Shown here in pieces: positions 34,627-44,950 of a stretch of DNA of 64,000 nt. Within the stretch, counting starts at the first letter, position 1. The number at the start of each line of letters is the position of its first letter. The notes under the pieces are model-generated. The model was not told the DNA's origin. It searched no databases and saw nothing but the letters and a program-made list of their open reading frames with translations. Source of the DNA: Tissierella creatinini (GTDB lineage Bacteria; Bacillota; Clostridia; Tissierellales; Tissierellaceae); contig SUSS01000005.1 in NCBI GenBank assembly GCA_005046945.1, forward strand, positions 62,001-126,000. The letters run 5' to 3'. The translations under genes were made by a program, and so were the position numbers.

Positions 34627-36394
34627 TGAAAAGCTAAAAAAACTTAGAGACTTGATGGAAAAAAGAAATATAGATGCATATATTGAGCCTACAGCCGATC
34701 CCCATCAATCGGAATACGTGGCAGATTACTATAAAGGGAGAGCCTTTATTTCCGGATTTACAGGTTCAGCAGGAACTGTAGTAGTTACTAAGGATAAAGC
34801 TCTCCTATGGACAGATGGAAGATACTTTATCCAGGCTGAAAGACAACTTGGGGACAGTGAATTTCAACTTATGAAGATGAATACTCCGGGATTTCCAACA
34901 TATATGGAATGGCTGTCTCACACACTTAAAGCTGGAAATACTATAGGATATAATGGTAAAATCATGGATGATATGTCTATAGAAAGGATAAAGGAATTAT
35001 TTGGAGGCCTAAGGATAGACTTTGAAGAGAAGTATGATTTAGTGGGTGAAATCTGGGAAGATAGGCCAAGCCTTCCTAAGGGAGATACATTTGCCTTAGA
35101 AGATAAGTATACGGGAAAATCAGCTAAAGACAAAATTCAAGAAGTAAGGATCCATATGGAAAAAAGTGGGGCAGATTACTTTCTACTATCCAGCCTTGAT
35201 GATATAGCTTGGCTTTATAATATAAGGGGTAAGGATGTGGCCAACAATCCAGTTGTAATTTCATATGCTCTTATTTCCAAGGATAAGGCATACCTATTTG
35301 TAAATAAAGAAAAGATAAATAATGAGGTCAGGACATTCCTTGATGAAAATGGTGTAGAGATTTGTAAGTACGATGAAGTTGTGAATTATGTAGAGAAGAT
35401 AGAAAAAGACTCTAAAATCCTATTGGAAAAGAGCAAGACCAACAGATGGCTTACCGCCTCTATTCCTGAAGGAGTTAAGATTATTGATGAAATGAATATT
35501 ACTACAAAATTAAAGGGCATCAAGAATAGAGTGGAAATAGAGAATCAAAGATTAGCATATATTAAGGATGGGGTAGCACTGGTTAAGTTTTTCCATTGGA
35601 TATATAAAAACCTTGGAAGAATTCAAATAAGTGAAATATCAGCAGAGGATAAGCTCTTTGAATTTAGACAAGAAGATGGAGACTTTCTGGAAAACAGCTT
35701 CAATACCATATCTGCTTATGGGGATAATGCTGCTATGATGCACTATTCTGCAACACCGGAGTCTAATAGAGTGTTTGAAGAAAAGGGACTCTATCTAGTG
35801 GATTCAGGTGGTCAATACTATGAAGGAACTACGGATATAACTAGAACTCTTGCCCTAGGACCAATAACAGATGAGGAGATAAGGGATTTCACCCTTACCC
35901 TTAAAGGCCATATAAACCTTATAAGTGCCCGATTTCTAGAAGGCACTTCTGGTCATGTGCTTGATGTATTATCCAGATATCCCCTTTGGCAAGAAGGTAT
36001 AGACTATAAATGCGGTACAGGACATGGTGTAGGATATCTCCTAAACGTTCACGAAGGTCCTCATAGATTTGCAGTAGCTCCAAATACAGTAGCTCTGGAA
36101 AAGGGTATGATAATTACCATAGAGCCCGGAGTATATAAGGCAGGAAGGCACGGAATAAGAATAGAAAACGTAGTGGTAGTGGATAAGGATATAGAAACCG
36201 ACTTAGGTCAATTTATGAAATTTGAAACCCTTTCCTTCGCCCCTATTGATTTAGATGCTATAGACGTGGATTTGCTATCAGAAAAGGAAAAAGCATGGCT
36301 GAACAATTATCACCAAGAAACATACAATAAGCTTTCACCATATTTAAGTGATGAGGAGAAGGCTTGGTTAAAGCATAAAACAAGGAGTATATAA
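34616..36394 (+). CDS. Aminopeptidase P family (Xaa-Pro aminopeptidase), long form
   Basis: 592 residues, as in long (eukaryote-like) aminopeptidase P enzymes with three domains. Two N-terminal creatinase-like domains begin with IDAYIEPTADPHQSEYVADYYKGRAFISGFTGSAG and ALLWTDGRYFIQAERQL. The C-terminal pita-bread domain supplies metal ligands: LVDSGGQYYEGTTDITRT (two Asp), the GTGHGVGYLLNVHEGPH region (His), IEPGVYKAGRHGIRIENVV (Glu, Glu). It removes N-terminal residues from peptides with proline in second place. RBS AAGGAGG. It ends directly before uvrC. Confidence 0.94.
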   Translation: MKVNEKLKKLRDLMEKRNIDAYIEPTADPHQSEYVADYYKGRAFISGFTGSAGTVVVTKDKALLWTDGRYFIQAERQLGDSEFQLMKMNTPGFPTYMEWLSHTLKAGNTIGYNGKIMDDMSIERIKELFGGLRIDFEEKYDLVGEIWEDRPSLPKGDTFALEDKYTGKSAKDKIQEVRIHMEKSGADYFLLSSLDDIAWLYNIRGKDVANNPVVISYALISKDKAYLFVNKEKINNEVRTFLDENGVEICKYDEVVNYVEKIEKDSKILLEKSKTNRWLTASIPEGVKIIDEMNITTKLKGIKNRVEIENQRLAYIKDGVALVKFFHWIYKNLGRIQISEISAEDKLFEFRQEDGDFLENSFNTISAYGDNAAMMHYSATPESNRVFEEKGLYLVDSGGQYYEGTTDITRTLALGPITDEEIRDFTLTLKGHINLISARFLEGTSGHVLDVLSRYPLWQEGIDYKCGTGHGVGYLLNVHEGPHRFAVAPNTVALEKGMIITIEPGVYKAGRHGIRIENVVVVDKDIETDLGQFMKFETLSFAPIDLDAIDVDLLSEKEKAWLNNYHQETYNKLSPYLSDEEKAWLKHKTRSI

Positions 36395-38263
36395 GTGTTT
36401 AACATTGAAGAAGAACTAAAAAAGCTCCCTGATAGTCCAGGGGTTTATATAATGAAGAATAAAAGCGATGAGATTATATATGTGGGAAAGGCCATATCTT
36501 TAAAAAAGAGGGTAAGGTCTTATTTCCAATCCGTTAAAAATCATCATCCCAAGGTTGCTGCTATGGTTAGCCATATAAGTGAATTTGAATATATCATGGT
36601 GGACAACGAGGTAGAAGCCTTAGTATTAGAATCCAACCTTATTAAGAAAAACAGACCTAAGTACAACATTCTTCTAAGGGATGATAAGCAATATCCATAT
36701 ATTAAGGTGACTTTAAACGAAAAGTATCCTAGGGTGATTAAGACTAGGTCTATCTTGAAGGATGGTGGAAAGTACTTTGGCCCATATCCAAGTGCAACTG
36801 CAGTAAATGATGCCTTGGATACTATTAAGCTGGTCTACCCTATAAGAACCTGTAAGTTGAATCTAAATAAACGGATTGAGAACTTTAGGCCTTGCCTTAA
36901 CCACTATATAGGCAGGTGCAATGCTCCTTGTCTTGGGGATGTAGATGAGAAAGACTATATGGATATGATAAATGAGATAATCCAATTTCTTAGTAATAAG
37001 GATGACAAAATAGTTGAAATAATCGAAGGAAAGATGAAGAAGGCTGCAGCTGATCTGGATTTTGAAGGGGCTGCCAGATATAGGGACCAGTTTAACTCCT
37101 TAAGAACTCTGCAGGAAAAACAGAAGATAGTAACAGCCTCCTCCTCCTTGGATCAGGATGTCATAGCTATGGCAAGAGGAGTTGAAGAGGTATGCCTTCA
37201 GATTTTCTTTATAAGGGCAGGGAAGATAGTAGGCAGGGAGCACTATATACTTGATGATATTTATAATGAAGACCGCAGTGAAATCTTAAGCTCCTTCATA
37301 AAGCAATTCTATATCGGATCAGCCTATATACCAAAGGAGATTTTGGTGGAAGAGGAAATTACGGATATGGAATCCATAGGCAAATGGTTGGAGATTAAAA
37401 GGGGGTCTAAGGTAAGCATTCTTGTCCCTAGGAGGGGTAATAAGGTAGACTTAATCGAAATGGTAAGAAAGAATGCCATGGACATGTTAAATCAATATGG
37501 GGACAGATTTATGAAAAAACACCGCGAGAATATGAAGGCACTAGAGGAAATTGCCCAAATACTTGATTTAGATGAAGTGCCTAATAGGATTGAAGCCTTT
37601 GATATATCCAATATTAGCGGAGTAGAATCGGTAGGGTCTATGGTTGTCTTCGAGAAGGGCGAGGCTAAAAAATCTGACTATAGGAGATTTAAGATTAGAA
37701 GTCTTCAAACTCCAAATGACTACGGAAGCCTGGAAGAGGTCCTAAGAAGAAGATTTACCCGTGGAATTCAAGAAAAAGAAATGCTTAGGGAGTCCAATAT
37801 GGAAGCTAAAGGATTTTCCAGCTTTCCAGACCTTATAATGATGGATGGAGGAAAGGGACAAGTAAATATTGCCTTAAAGATTTTATCGGAAATGGGTATA
37901 AATATACCGGTATGTGGTTTAGTAAAGGATGATTTCCATAAGACTAGGGGTATTATATATGATAATCAAGAGTATAATCTCAGGGAGGACTCAAAAGGAT
38001 TCAGAATGATATATAAAATTCAGGAAGAAGCCCATAGGTTTGCCATAAGCTATCACAGGAGCCTTAGGACTAAGACTATGTTTAAGTCTGAATTAGATGA
38101 TATCAAAGGTATAGGAGAAAAGAGAAAAAAAGCTTTAATGAAGCATTTTAAAGGAATTGATAGGATAAAGAATGCCACTGTTGAAGAGTTGGCTCAGGCG
38201 GACGGCATGAACATCAGAGCCGCTGAAGAAGTTTATAATAAGTTCCATAAAAAGGAGGAATAG
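36395..38263 (+). CDS. uvrC: Excinuclease ABC subunit C
   Basis: 622 residues, GTG start one base after the preceding stop. The GIY-YIG nuclease for the 3' incision is at the start ([19 protein letters not shown]). A Cys-containing region follows ([18 protein letters not shown]), then a UVR domain near residue 205 that binds UvrB ([17 protein letters not shown]). An RNase H-like endonuclease for the 5' incision has [18 protein letters not shown] and [13 protein letters not shown]. Tandem helix-hairpin-helix units end the protein ([16 protein letters not shown]). No LexA box is seen here, unlike uvrBA. Confidence 0.97.
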   Translation: MFNIEEELKKLPDSPGVYIMKNKSDEIIYVGKAISLKKRVRSYFQSVKNHHPKVAAMVSHISEFEYIMVDNEVEALVLESNLIKKNRPKYNILLRDDKQYPYIKVTLNEKYPRVIKTRSILKDGGKYFGPYPSATAVNDALDTIKLVYPIRTCKLNLNKRIENFRPCLNHYIGRCNAPCLGDVDEKDYMDMINEIIQFLSNKDDKIVEIIEGKMKKAAADLDFEGAARYRDQFNSLRTLQEKQKIVTASSSLDQDVIAMARGVEEVCLQIFFIRAGKIVGREHYILDDIYNEDRSEILSSFIKQFYIGSAYIPKEILVEEEITDMESIGKWLEIKRGSKVSILVPRRGNKVDLIEMVRKNAMDMLNQYGDRFMKKHRENMKALEEIAQILDLDEVPNRIEAFDISNISGVESVGSMVVFEKGEAKKSDYRRFKIRSLQTPNDYGSLEEVLRRRFTRGIQEKEMLRESNMEAKGFSSFPDLIMMDGGKGQVNIALKILSEMGINIPVCGLVKDDFHKTRGIIYDNQEYNLREDSKGFRMIYKIQEEAHRFAISYHRSLRTKTMFKSELDDIKGIGEKRKKALMKHFKGIDRIKNATVEELAQADGMNIRAAEEVYNKFHKKEE

Positions 38264-38265
38264 TT

Positions 38266-38463
38266 ATGGAGAAAAAATTATTTTTATCCGAGACTGACAA
38301 AAAAATAGCTGGAGTATGTGGTGGCCTAGGGGAGTATTTTGATATCGATTCAACAATAATTAGATTAGCTTGGGTATTCTTATTGATACCAACAGCTTTT
38401 ATCGGTGGAATCATTGCCTATTTCATAGCCGCAGCAATTATTCCTAAGAGACCCATGGAGTAA
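38266..38463 (+). CDS. PspC-domain small membrane protein
   Basis: 65 residues, RBS AAAGGAGG. The PspC pattern is clear: [30 protein letters not shown], followed by one or two membrane helices and IPKRP. PspC-type proteins sit in the membrane and are tied to envelope stress in other bacteria, but the stand-alone form in Firmicutes has little direct evidence. It is squeezed between uvrC (3 bases) and hprK (4 bases), so it is co-transcribed. Confidence 0.88.
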   Translation: MEKKLFLSETDKKIAGVCGGLGEYFDIDSTIIRLAWVFLLIPTAFIGGIIAYFIAAAIIPKRPME

Positions 38464-38466
38464 GTT

Positions 38467-39405
38467 ATGGATTTTATAACATTAGATAGATTAATAGAAG
38501 AACTTGATTTTGAGGTGGTATATAAGTCTACAGATTCAGCTAGCTTGAAGATATACTCCACAGAAATAACTAGACCGGGACTGCCTATTATAGGATATTT
38601 TGAAAAATTTGCACCTGAAAGACTACAGGTAATTGGAAGCTCTGAATGGAATTATATAAATGATTTGTCAGAGCCCTTAAGATATGAAAGCATTGATAAG
38701 TATTTCTCCTATCCTATCCCAGCCTTAATATTTTCTAGAAATCTGGAAATTTTTCCGGAGATAATAGAGCTGGCTGAGAAGTATAATAGAACCATTCTAA
38801 GGTCTGATAAGGCAACATCAAAGCTTATTAGCGAGTTAATAGACCATATTGATTACTCTGTAGCACCGGCTACAACTATCCATGGAGTTCTGATGGAAGT
38901 CTATGGTATAGGGGTTCTTTTGACAGGGAAGTCCGGCCTTGGCAAATCAGAAACTGCCTTAGAACTTTTGATGCGTGGACACAGGCTCATATCCGACGAT
39001 GCTGTAGAAATCAAGAGGGTTGAAGAGCAGTTAAGAGGTGAATCTCCTAAGCTTACAAGATATTTTATGGAGATTAGAGGTATAGGAATTCTAGATATTG
39101 AGAGACTATATGGTATAGGCTCAGTTAAAGAATATGAATATATAGATATGATGGTTGAGCTGGAATTATGGGATGAAAACAAGGTTTATGACAGAATTGG
39201 CTTGGATGAGGATACTATTGAAATACTGGGGGTAAATCTCCCGAAGGTAACTATTCCCATAAGACCGGGTCGTAATACAGCAATGATTGTAGAGGTAGCA
39301 GCGAGGAATAACCGTCAGAAGCGCCTTGGATATAATGCTGCTCAAGTATTAAACGAAAGAATAATGAGCGAAATCGAAAAAAGAAAAAACACATTATCTG
39401 AGTAA
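38467..39405 (+). CDS. hprK: HPr kinase/phosphorylase
   Basis: 312 residues. An N-terminal HprK_N domain (ITRPGLPIIGYFEKFAPERLQVIG) precedes the catalytic domain. Walker A is GKSGLGKS at 154-161, and HRLISDDAVEI gives the catalytic Asp pair. The family signature EIRGIGILDIERLYG and the C-terminal IPIRPGRNTAMIVEVAARN are intact. It phosphorylates and dephosphorylates Ser46 of HPr in response to glycolytic intermediates. An HPr with both His15 and Ser46 is encoded at 48342. Strong terminator at the end. Confidence 0.97.
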   Translation: MDFITLDRLIEELDFEVVYKSTDSASLKIYSTEITRPGLPIIGYFEKFAPERLQVIGSSEWNYINDLSEPLRYESIDKYFSYPIPALIFSRNLEIFPEIIELAEKYNRTILRSDKATSKLISELIDHIDYSVAPATTIHGVLMEVYGIGVLLTGKSGLGKSETALELLMRGHRLISDDAVEIKRVEEQLRGESPKLTRYFMEIRGIGILDIERLYGIGSVKEYEYIDMMVELELWDENKVYDRIGLDEDTIEILGVNLPKVTIPIRPGRNTAMIVEVAARNNRQKRLGYNAAQVLNERIMSEIEKRKNTLSE

Positions 39406-39429
39406 AAATCCTAGGGAACTAGGATTTTT
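39404..39429 (+). terminator. Terminator of hprK
   Basis: An eleven-base stem AAAAATCCTAG / CTAGGATTTTT with a GGAA loop, overlapping the hprK stop codon. Confidence 0.88.
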
Positions 39430-39510
39430 ACTTTAGTTTAATTGTTGAAAAAAATTCATATCAAAGATGAATTAGTGAAATGTTTTAATCATAATATAGC
39501 TTTATTAAAG

Positions 39511-39539
39511 TTGACATTGCTTCGATTGTTTACTATACT
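39511..39539 (+). promoter_or_regulatory. Strong promoter of the PFOR gene
   Basis: TTGACA (39511-39516) and TATACT (39534-39539) with a 17-base spacer. The leader of about 65 bases contains a hairpin, AATTCTTGG (39560-39568) with CCGAGAATT (39578-39586), that might protect the mRNA. No Rex-type operator was recognised. Confidence 0.8.
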
Positions 39540-39611
39540 TAATTAATGCAAAGTATATGAATTCTTGGAACAATTTTCCGAGAATTTAGAATAATATGAG
39601 GAGGTTTTTAA

Positions 39612-42600
39612 GTGGCAAAAGTTATGAAAACCATGGATGGAAATACAGCTGCAGCTTATGTATCATATGCATTTACAGACGTTGCTGCAATTTATCCTAT
39701 AACGCCATCTTCAAACATGGCGGAATCTGTAGACGAATGGGCAGCGCATGGTAAGAAAAATTTGTTTGGGCAAGAAGTTTTGGTTACAGAGATGCAATCG
39801 GAGGCTGGAGCTGCCGGTGCAGTACACGGTTCATTACAAGCAGGTGCTTTGACTACTACATACACTGCATCTCAAGGTTTGCTACTAATGATTCCAAATA
39901 TGTATAAAATTGCCGGGGAATTATTGCCTGGTGTACTCCATGTATCTGCAAGGGCACTTGCTTCACATGCTTTGAGTATATTTGGAGACCATCAAGATGT
40001 AATGGCTGCTAGACAAACTGGTTTTGCAATGCTTGCTTCAGGCTCTGTTCAAGAGGTAATGGACTTAGGAGGTGTTGCACATTTATCTGCTATTAAGGGT
40101 AGAGTACCTTTCTTACATTTCTTCGATGGATTTAGAACAAGTCACGAAGTTCAAAAGATAGAAGTAATAGATTATGAAGAATTAGATAAACTTTTAGATA
40201 AAGAAGCTCTTAATGAATTCAGAAAGAGAGCATTAAATCCGGAAAATCCAGTAACAAGAGGAACAGCACAAAACCCTGATATATATTTCCAAGCTGCAGA
40301 AGCTTCAAATCCTTTTTATGAAAACATTGTCGAGGTAACGGCTGACTATTTGAAGGAGATAAGCAAAGTAACAGGTAGAGAATATAAGCCTTTCAATTAT
40401 TATGGCGACCCGGAAGCAGAAAACGTCATCATAGCTATGGGTTCAGTGACTGAAACTATAGAGGAGACAATTGACTTGTTAAGATCAAGAGGGGAAAAAG
40501 TAGGTGTAGTTAAGGTTCACCTATATAGACCTTTCTCTCCTAAATACTTCTTTGATGTGTTGCCTTCTACAGTAAAGAAAATAGCTGTATTGGATAGAAC
40601 TAAAGAAAAGGGTGCACTTGGAGAGCCACTTTATCTTGATGTTGTAGAGTTATTCTACAATAGAGAAGAAAAACCTCTTATTATAGGTGGAAGATATGGC
40701 TTAGGTTCTAAGGATACAACTCCATCACAAATCCTTACAGTTTACGAAAACCTAAAATCAGCAGAACCAAAGAATGGTTTTACAATTGGTATAGTTGATG
40801 ATGTAACTAATCTATCCCTTGATATAAAGGAAGTTATTAATACAGAACCAGAAGGAACTATTAAGTGTAAGTTTTGGGGTTATGGTTCAGATGGAACCGT
40901 TGGAGCTAATAAACAAGCTATCAAGATTATCGGTGATGATACGGACATGTATGCACAGGGATATTTCTCTTATGATAGTAAGAAATCGGGAGGAGTTACT
41001 ATATCTCACTTAAGATTTGGTAAATCTCCAATTAAGTCCACATATCTTATTTCTGATGCTGACTTTATCTCATGCTCTAAGCAATCATATGTATATCAAT
41101 ATGACTTGTTAAAGGGTTTAAAGAAGGGCGGAACCTTCCTGCTAAACTGTATTTGGGATGAATCTGAACTAGAAAAGAATTTACCTGCTAAAATGAAGAA
41201 ATTTATAGCTGAAAACGACATAAATTTCTATATAATAAATGCGACAAGAATAGCTTCAGATATAGGCCTTGGCGGAAGAACTAATATGATAATGCAATCT
41301 GCATTCTTTAAATTAGCTAAAGTAATGCCAATCGAAGATGCTGTAGGACACCTAAAGAAATCTATAGTTAATGCTTATGGTAAGAAGGGTGAAAAGATTG
41401 TAAATATGAACTACGAAGCGGTTGATAAGGGAATAGATGCTCTTGTAAAGATTGGTGTTCCAACATCATGGAAAGATGCCGTAGATACTGAGACTGAGAA
41501 TTTATTGCCTGAGTTTATCAAGAATGTAGTTGAGCCAATGAATAGGCAAGAAGGAGATAACCTTCCTGTAAGCACTTTCATTGGAAGAGAAGACGGTACA
41601 TTCCCAATGGGAACTTCAGCCTATGAAAAACGTGCTATTGCAGTAGAGGTACCTCACTGGATAAAGGAAAATTGTATCCAATGTAATCAATGTTCCTATG
41701 TATGTCCTCATGCTGTAATTAGACCGGTTTTAGTTGATGAAAGTGAAAAGTCTAATGCACCGGAAACATTTGAAACTTTGAAGCCAATAGGCAAAGGAAT
41801 GGAAGGACTTGAGTATCGTATTCAAGTTTCAACATTAGACTGTACAGGCTGCGGAAACTGTGCCGATGTATGTCCTGCAAAGACTAAGGCTCTTGTTATG
41901 ACCCATTTTGAAGATGATTATGAAGTTCAATCAAAGAACTGGGAATATGCTATGACAGTTAAAGCTAAGGGCGACTTATTCGATCCAAGCAACCTTAAAA
42001 ATACACAGTTCCAAGAACCTCTATTAGAATTCTCAGGAGCTTGTGCAGGGTGTGGAGAGACTCCATATGCTAAGCTAGTTACTCAATTATATGGAGATAG
42101 AATGTATATAGCCAATGCTACCGGATGTTCATCTATTTGGGGTGCTAGTGCACCGGCAACTCCATATTGCAAGAATCAAGAAGGTAAAGGTCCTGCCTGG
42201 GCTAACTCCCTATTTGAGGACAATGCTGAATATGGATACGGTATGGCTGTAGCAAACAGACAAATTAGAGAGAAAATTGAAATAGCAATGAAGGAATTCC
42301 TTGGTCTAGGATTAGATAGTGAATTAAATCAATATTTCAATGAATGGCTTGAGGGAATGGACGATGCAAAGGCTTCAAAGGCAGCTAGCGGAATGATTAT
42401 TCCAAGATTAGGTCAAGACACAGGAAATGCCAAAGGAAACGAATTATTAAAGCTTATCGAAGAACTTAAGGATTACTTGATCAAGAAGTCCGTATGGATA
42501 TTTGGTGGAGATGGCTGGGCTTATGACATTGGATTCGGTGGTTTAGACCATGTATTAGCATCAGGTGAAAACATCAACGTGTTCGTATTTGATACAGAGG

Positions 42601-43133
42601 TTTATTCAAATACAGGTGGCCAATCATCAAAATCAACTCCTACTGCTGCCGTAGCTAAATTCGCTGCTGCAGGTAAGAAGATGAGAAAGAAAGACCTTGG
42701 AATGATAGCTGCATCTTATGGATATGTTTATGTAGCACAAATATCTATGGGTGCTAATATGAACCAAACCTTAAAAGCTATTAAGGAAGCTGAAAGCTAT
42801 GATGGACCATCCTTAATAATTGCATATGCACCATGTATCAACCATGGAATAAAATCCGGTATGGGAACTACAATTAAGCAAGAAAAGAAAGCTGTAGATA
42901 CAGGATACTGGCATCTATACAGATTCGACCCAAGACTTGCTGATGAAGGTAAAAATCCTTTTGTATTGGATTCCAAGGAACCAACTGAACCATTTATGGA
43001 TTTTATCAACTCAGAAGTAAGATATACTTCATTAAAACTAGCATTCCCAGAACAAGCTGAAGAGCTATTCAAGGCTGCTGAAAAGAATGCCAAAGCTAGA
43101 TATGAAGTATATAAGAGAATGGCAAGAGACTAA
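39612..43133 (+). CDS. nifJ: Pyruvate:ferredoxin (flavodoxin) oxidoreductase
   Basis: 1173 residues, GTG start behind GAGGAGG. A single-chain PFOR that oxidises pyruvate to acetyl-CoA and CO2 and reduces ferredoxin, the central step of clostridial fermentation. The N-terminal domain starts DGNTAAAYVSYAFTDVAAIYPITPSS. The ferredoxin domain holds two 4Fe-4S motifs, CIQCNQCSYVCPH and CTGCGNCADVCPAK. Further Cys residues are in SGACAGCGETPYAKL and ATGCSSIWGASAP for the third cluster. The TPP site is GGDGWAYDIGFGGLDHVLASG with NTGGQ. Monocistronic, with its own promoter and terminator, and likely highly expressed. Confidence 0.98.
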   Translation: MAKVMKTMDGNTAAAYVSYAFTDVAAIYPITPSSNMAESVDEWAAHGKKNLFGQEVLVTEMQSEAGAAGAVHGSLQAGALTTTYTASQGLLLMIPNMYKIAGELLPGVLHVSARALASHALSIFGDHQDVMAARQTGFAMLASGSVQEVMDLGGVAHLSAIKGRVPFLHFFDGFRTSHEVQKIEVIDYEELDKLLDKEALNEFRKRALNPENPVTRGTAQNPDIYFQAAEASNPFYENIVEVTADYLKEISKVTGREYKPFNYYGDPEAENVIIAMGSVTETIEETIDLLRSRGEKVGVVKVHLYRPFSPKYFFDVLPSTVKKIAVLDRTKEKGALGEPLYLDVVELFYNREEKPLIIGGRYGLGSKDTTPSQILTVYENLKSAEPKNGFTIGIVDDVTNLSLDIKEVINTEPEGTIKCKFWGYGSDGTVGANKQAIKIIGDDTDMYAQGYFSYDSKKSGGVTISHLRFGKSPIKSTYLISDADFISCSKQSYVYQYDLLKGLKKGGTFLLNCIWDESELEKNLPAKMKKFIAENDINFYIINATRIASDIGLGGRTNMIMQSAFFKLAKVMPIEDAVGHLKKSIVNAYGKKGEKIVNMNYEAVDKGIDALVKIGVPTSWKDAVDTETENLLPEFIKNVVEPMNRQEGDNLPVSTFIGREDGTFPMGTSAYEKRAIAVEVPHWIKENCIQCNQCSYVCPHAVIRPVLVDESEKSNAPETFETLKPIGKGMEGLEYRIQVSTLDCTGCGNCADVCPAKTKALVMTHFEDDYEVQSKNWEYAMTVKAKGDLFDPSNLKNTQFQEPLLEFSGACAGCGETPYAKLVTQLYGDRMYIANATGCSSIWGASAPATPYCKNQEGKGPAWANSLFEDNAEYGYGMAVANRQIREKIEIAMKEFLGLGLDSELNQYFNEWLEGMDDAKASKAASGMIIPRLGQDTGNAKGNELLKLIEELKDYLIKKSVWIFGGDGWAYDIGFGGLDHVLASGENINVFVFDTEVYSNTGGQSSKSTPTAAVAKFAAAGKKMRKKDLGMIAASYGYVYVAQISMGANMNQTLKAIKEAESYDGPSLIIAYAPCINHGIKSGMGTTIKQEKKAVDTGYWHLYRFDPRLADEGKNPFVLDSKEPTEPFMDFINSEVRYTSLKLAFPEQAEELFKAAEKNAKARYEVYKRMARD

Positions 43134-43145
43134 GATATAAATATG

Positions 43146-43174
43146 GAGCTATCAGAGAACTGATAGCTCTTTTA
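43146..43174 (+). terminator. Terminator of the PFOR gene
   Basis: A ten-base stem GAGCTATCAG / CTGATAGCTC with an AGAA loop and TTTTA tail. Confidence 0.87.
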
Positions 43175-43214
43175 TTGTATCCAAAACAATAAATCCCTAA
43201 ATATTTCATGTATA

Positions 43215-43223
43215 TGGTATAAT
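43215..43223 (+). promoter_or_regulatory. Extended -10 promoter of the murB operon
   Basis: TGGTATAAT (extended -10) lies 46 bases before the murB start. No good -35 box is visible, as is common for extended -10 promoters. Confidence 0.5.
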
Positions 43224-43268
43224 AAAGAAGTATAAGATAAAGTAAGAAATTAATTTTGAGGTGATAAT

Positions 43269-44174
43269 TTGGAAAGTAAATTCCAGCTGTTTAGGGATAA
43301 GAATATTGGCAGCCTACTCTTTGATGAACCCATGAAAAACCACACATCCTTTAAAATCGGTGGACCTGCAGATGTGATGATTATCCCAAATTCTGAAGAA
43401 GGCCTAGTAAATGCAGTTAAACTATGCAGGGAAAATGGGATTCAATTCTATATCATGGGAAACGGCACTAATCTTCTAGTTCGTGATGGTGGAATGCGTG
43501 GAGCAGTAATTAAGATAAATGAAGGCTTAAATAATATAAGTCGAAATGGTAATAATATATATTGCCAAGCAGGAGCTCTACTTACGGCAGTAAGTAGATT
43601 TGCTATGGCTGAATCCCTGGCAGGAATAGAATTTGCCAATGGTATTCCCGGAACCATAGGTGGAGCGGTAACTATGAATGCAGGAGCCTATGGTGGGGAG
43701 ATGAAAGATATTATAACCATGGTAAGGGCATTAGATAAGTATGGTAATATAGTAGAATTTAAGAACGAAGAGATGAACTTTAGATATAGGGGCAGCAAAG
43801 TTGTAGATGATGAATTAATAGTTCTATCTATCGAAATAGGATTAAAGCCAGGTAAATATGAGGAAATAAAGGCGATAGTCGATGATTTAACTTACAAAAG
43901 AACATCTAAACAACCGTTGGACCTTCCAAGTGCAGGTTCTACATTTAAGAGACCGGAAGGCTATTTTGCAGCAAAGCTAATAGAGGACTCCGGCTTAAAA
44001 GGTCTTAGACATGGTGGAGCTCAAGTATCCTCAAAACACTGTGGCTTTGTAGTAAATGTAGATAAGGCAACTTGTGAAGAAGTGTTGGACTTAATAAAGG
44101 TAGTGCAAAAGACGGTAAAAGACACATTTGATGTTGATATTGAGACAGAGATAAAAATTATTGGAGAGGATTAG
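43269..44174 (+). CDS. murB: UDP-N-acetylenolpyruvoylglucosamine reductase
   Basis: 301 residues, TTG start behind GAGGTG. Cytoplasmic FAD enzyme that makes UDP-MurNAc for peptidoglycan. Type II MurB features: NHTSFKIGGPADVMIIPN, YIMGNGTNLLVRDGG, GIPGTIGGAVTMNAGAYGGEMKD, FRYRGSKV, LPSAGSTFKRPEGYFAAKLIEDSGLKG with the catalytic Ser, and VSSKHCGFVVN. It heads a tight run with the PHP gene, rapZ and yvcK, an arrangement shared with many Clostridia. Confidence 0.97.
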   Translation: MESKFQLFRDKNIGSLLFDEPMKNHTSFKIGGPADVMIIPNSEEGLVNAVKLCRENGIQFYIMGNGTNLLVRDGGMRGAVIKINEGLNNISRNGNNIYCQAGALLTAVSRFAMAESLAGIEFANGIPGTIGGAVTMNAGAYGGEMKDIITMVRALDKYGNIVEFKNEEMNFRYRGSKVVDDELIVLSIEIGLKPGKYEEIKAIVDDLTYKRTSKQPLDLPSAGSTFKRPEGYFAAKLIEDSGLKGLRHGGAQVSSKHCGFVVNVDKATCEEVLDLIKVVQKTVKDTFDVDIETEIKIIGED

Positions 44175-44945
44175 ATGATAAAGGTATTGGGAGATTATCA
44201 TACACATACTAGATACTCTAGTGGCTATAAGAAGAAAGGTACACATGCCACAGGTAGTATAGAGGATAATGCCAAAGAAGCACTTAAGAAGGGCTTGTCC
44301 ACCTTAGTGATTTCAGAGCATGGACCGGGGCACTATCTCTATGGTGTTAGAAGAAGTAATCTCTCAATTATGAGGGAGGAAATTTATAGGCTTAATGAGG
44401 TCTATATGCCTAAAGGTCTAAAGATCCTCCTTGGCCTTGAAGCTAATCTGGTTGGGATAGATGGACAACTAGATGTTGATGAAAAGTTTATAAAGAAATT
44501 AGATATACTCTTAATGGGTTATCATTATGGTGCAACCCCTTTATCCTTTAAGGACTTATATGGTCTCTATATCCAAAATCCCCTATCTAAAACTGGGCTC
44601 ATGAAGGAAGAAAAGGCTATAGAAGTCAACACAAATGCCTATTTAAAGGCTTTGGACAACTACAAGATAGATATTATAACCCATCCTGGCTCAAAGGCTA
44701 AGGTGGATATAGTTCAAGTAGCAAAAAAGGCGGGGAGCCTTGGGACCGCCCTAGAAATAAGCTCTAAACATAGTGAACTTTCTACCAAGACCCTCCATCT
44801 AATAAAGGATATAGATGTGAATTTCTATATTAATAGCGATGCACATAGGCCTGAAGATGTTGGAAATATTCAGCCTGGGATTGACAAGGCTATAAATGCC
44901 AAGATTGATTTGAAACGGGTTAAAAATATACTTGAGATGAGGTGA
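44175..44945 (+). CDS. PHP-domain phosphoesterase
   Basis: 256 residues, starting directly after the murB stop. Metal-binding motifs of the PHP superfamily are present: DYHTHTRYS near the N-terminus, VISEHGPGH, LGLEANLVG (Glu), DIITHPGSKAKVD and FYINSDAHRPEDVG. Related proteins act as histidinol phosphatase, 3',5'-nucleotide phosphatase or trinucleotide-diphosphate phosphatases. No his genes are near, so the substrate is unknown. Constant placement between murB and rapZ suggests a housekeeping role. Confidence 0.85.
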   Translation: MIKVLGDYHTHTRYSSGYKKKGTHATGSIEDNAKEALKKGLSTLVISEHGPGHYLYGVRRSNLSIMREEIYRLNEVYMPKGLKILLGLEANLVGIDGQLDVDEKFIKKLDILLMGYHYGATPLSFKDLYGLYIQNPLSKTGLMKEEKAIEVNTNAYLKALDNYKIDIITHPGSKAKVDIVQVAKKAGSLGTALEISSKHSELSTKTLHLIKDIDVNFYINSDAHRPEDVGNIQPGIDKAINAKIDLKRVKNILEMR

Positions 44946-44950
44946 CTTAA

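Noticed and set aside
39540-39611. Rex or other redox operator in front of the PFOR gene
   Set aside because: No TTGTTAA-N4-TTAACAA-like sequence; the only symmetry is a short hairpin in the leader.
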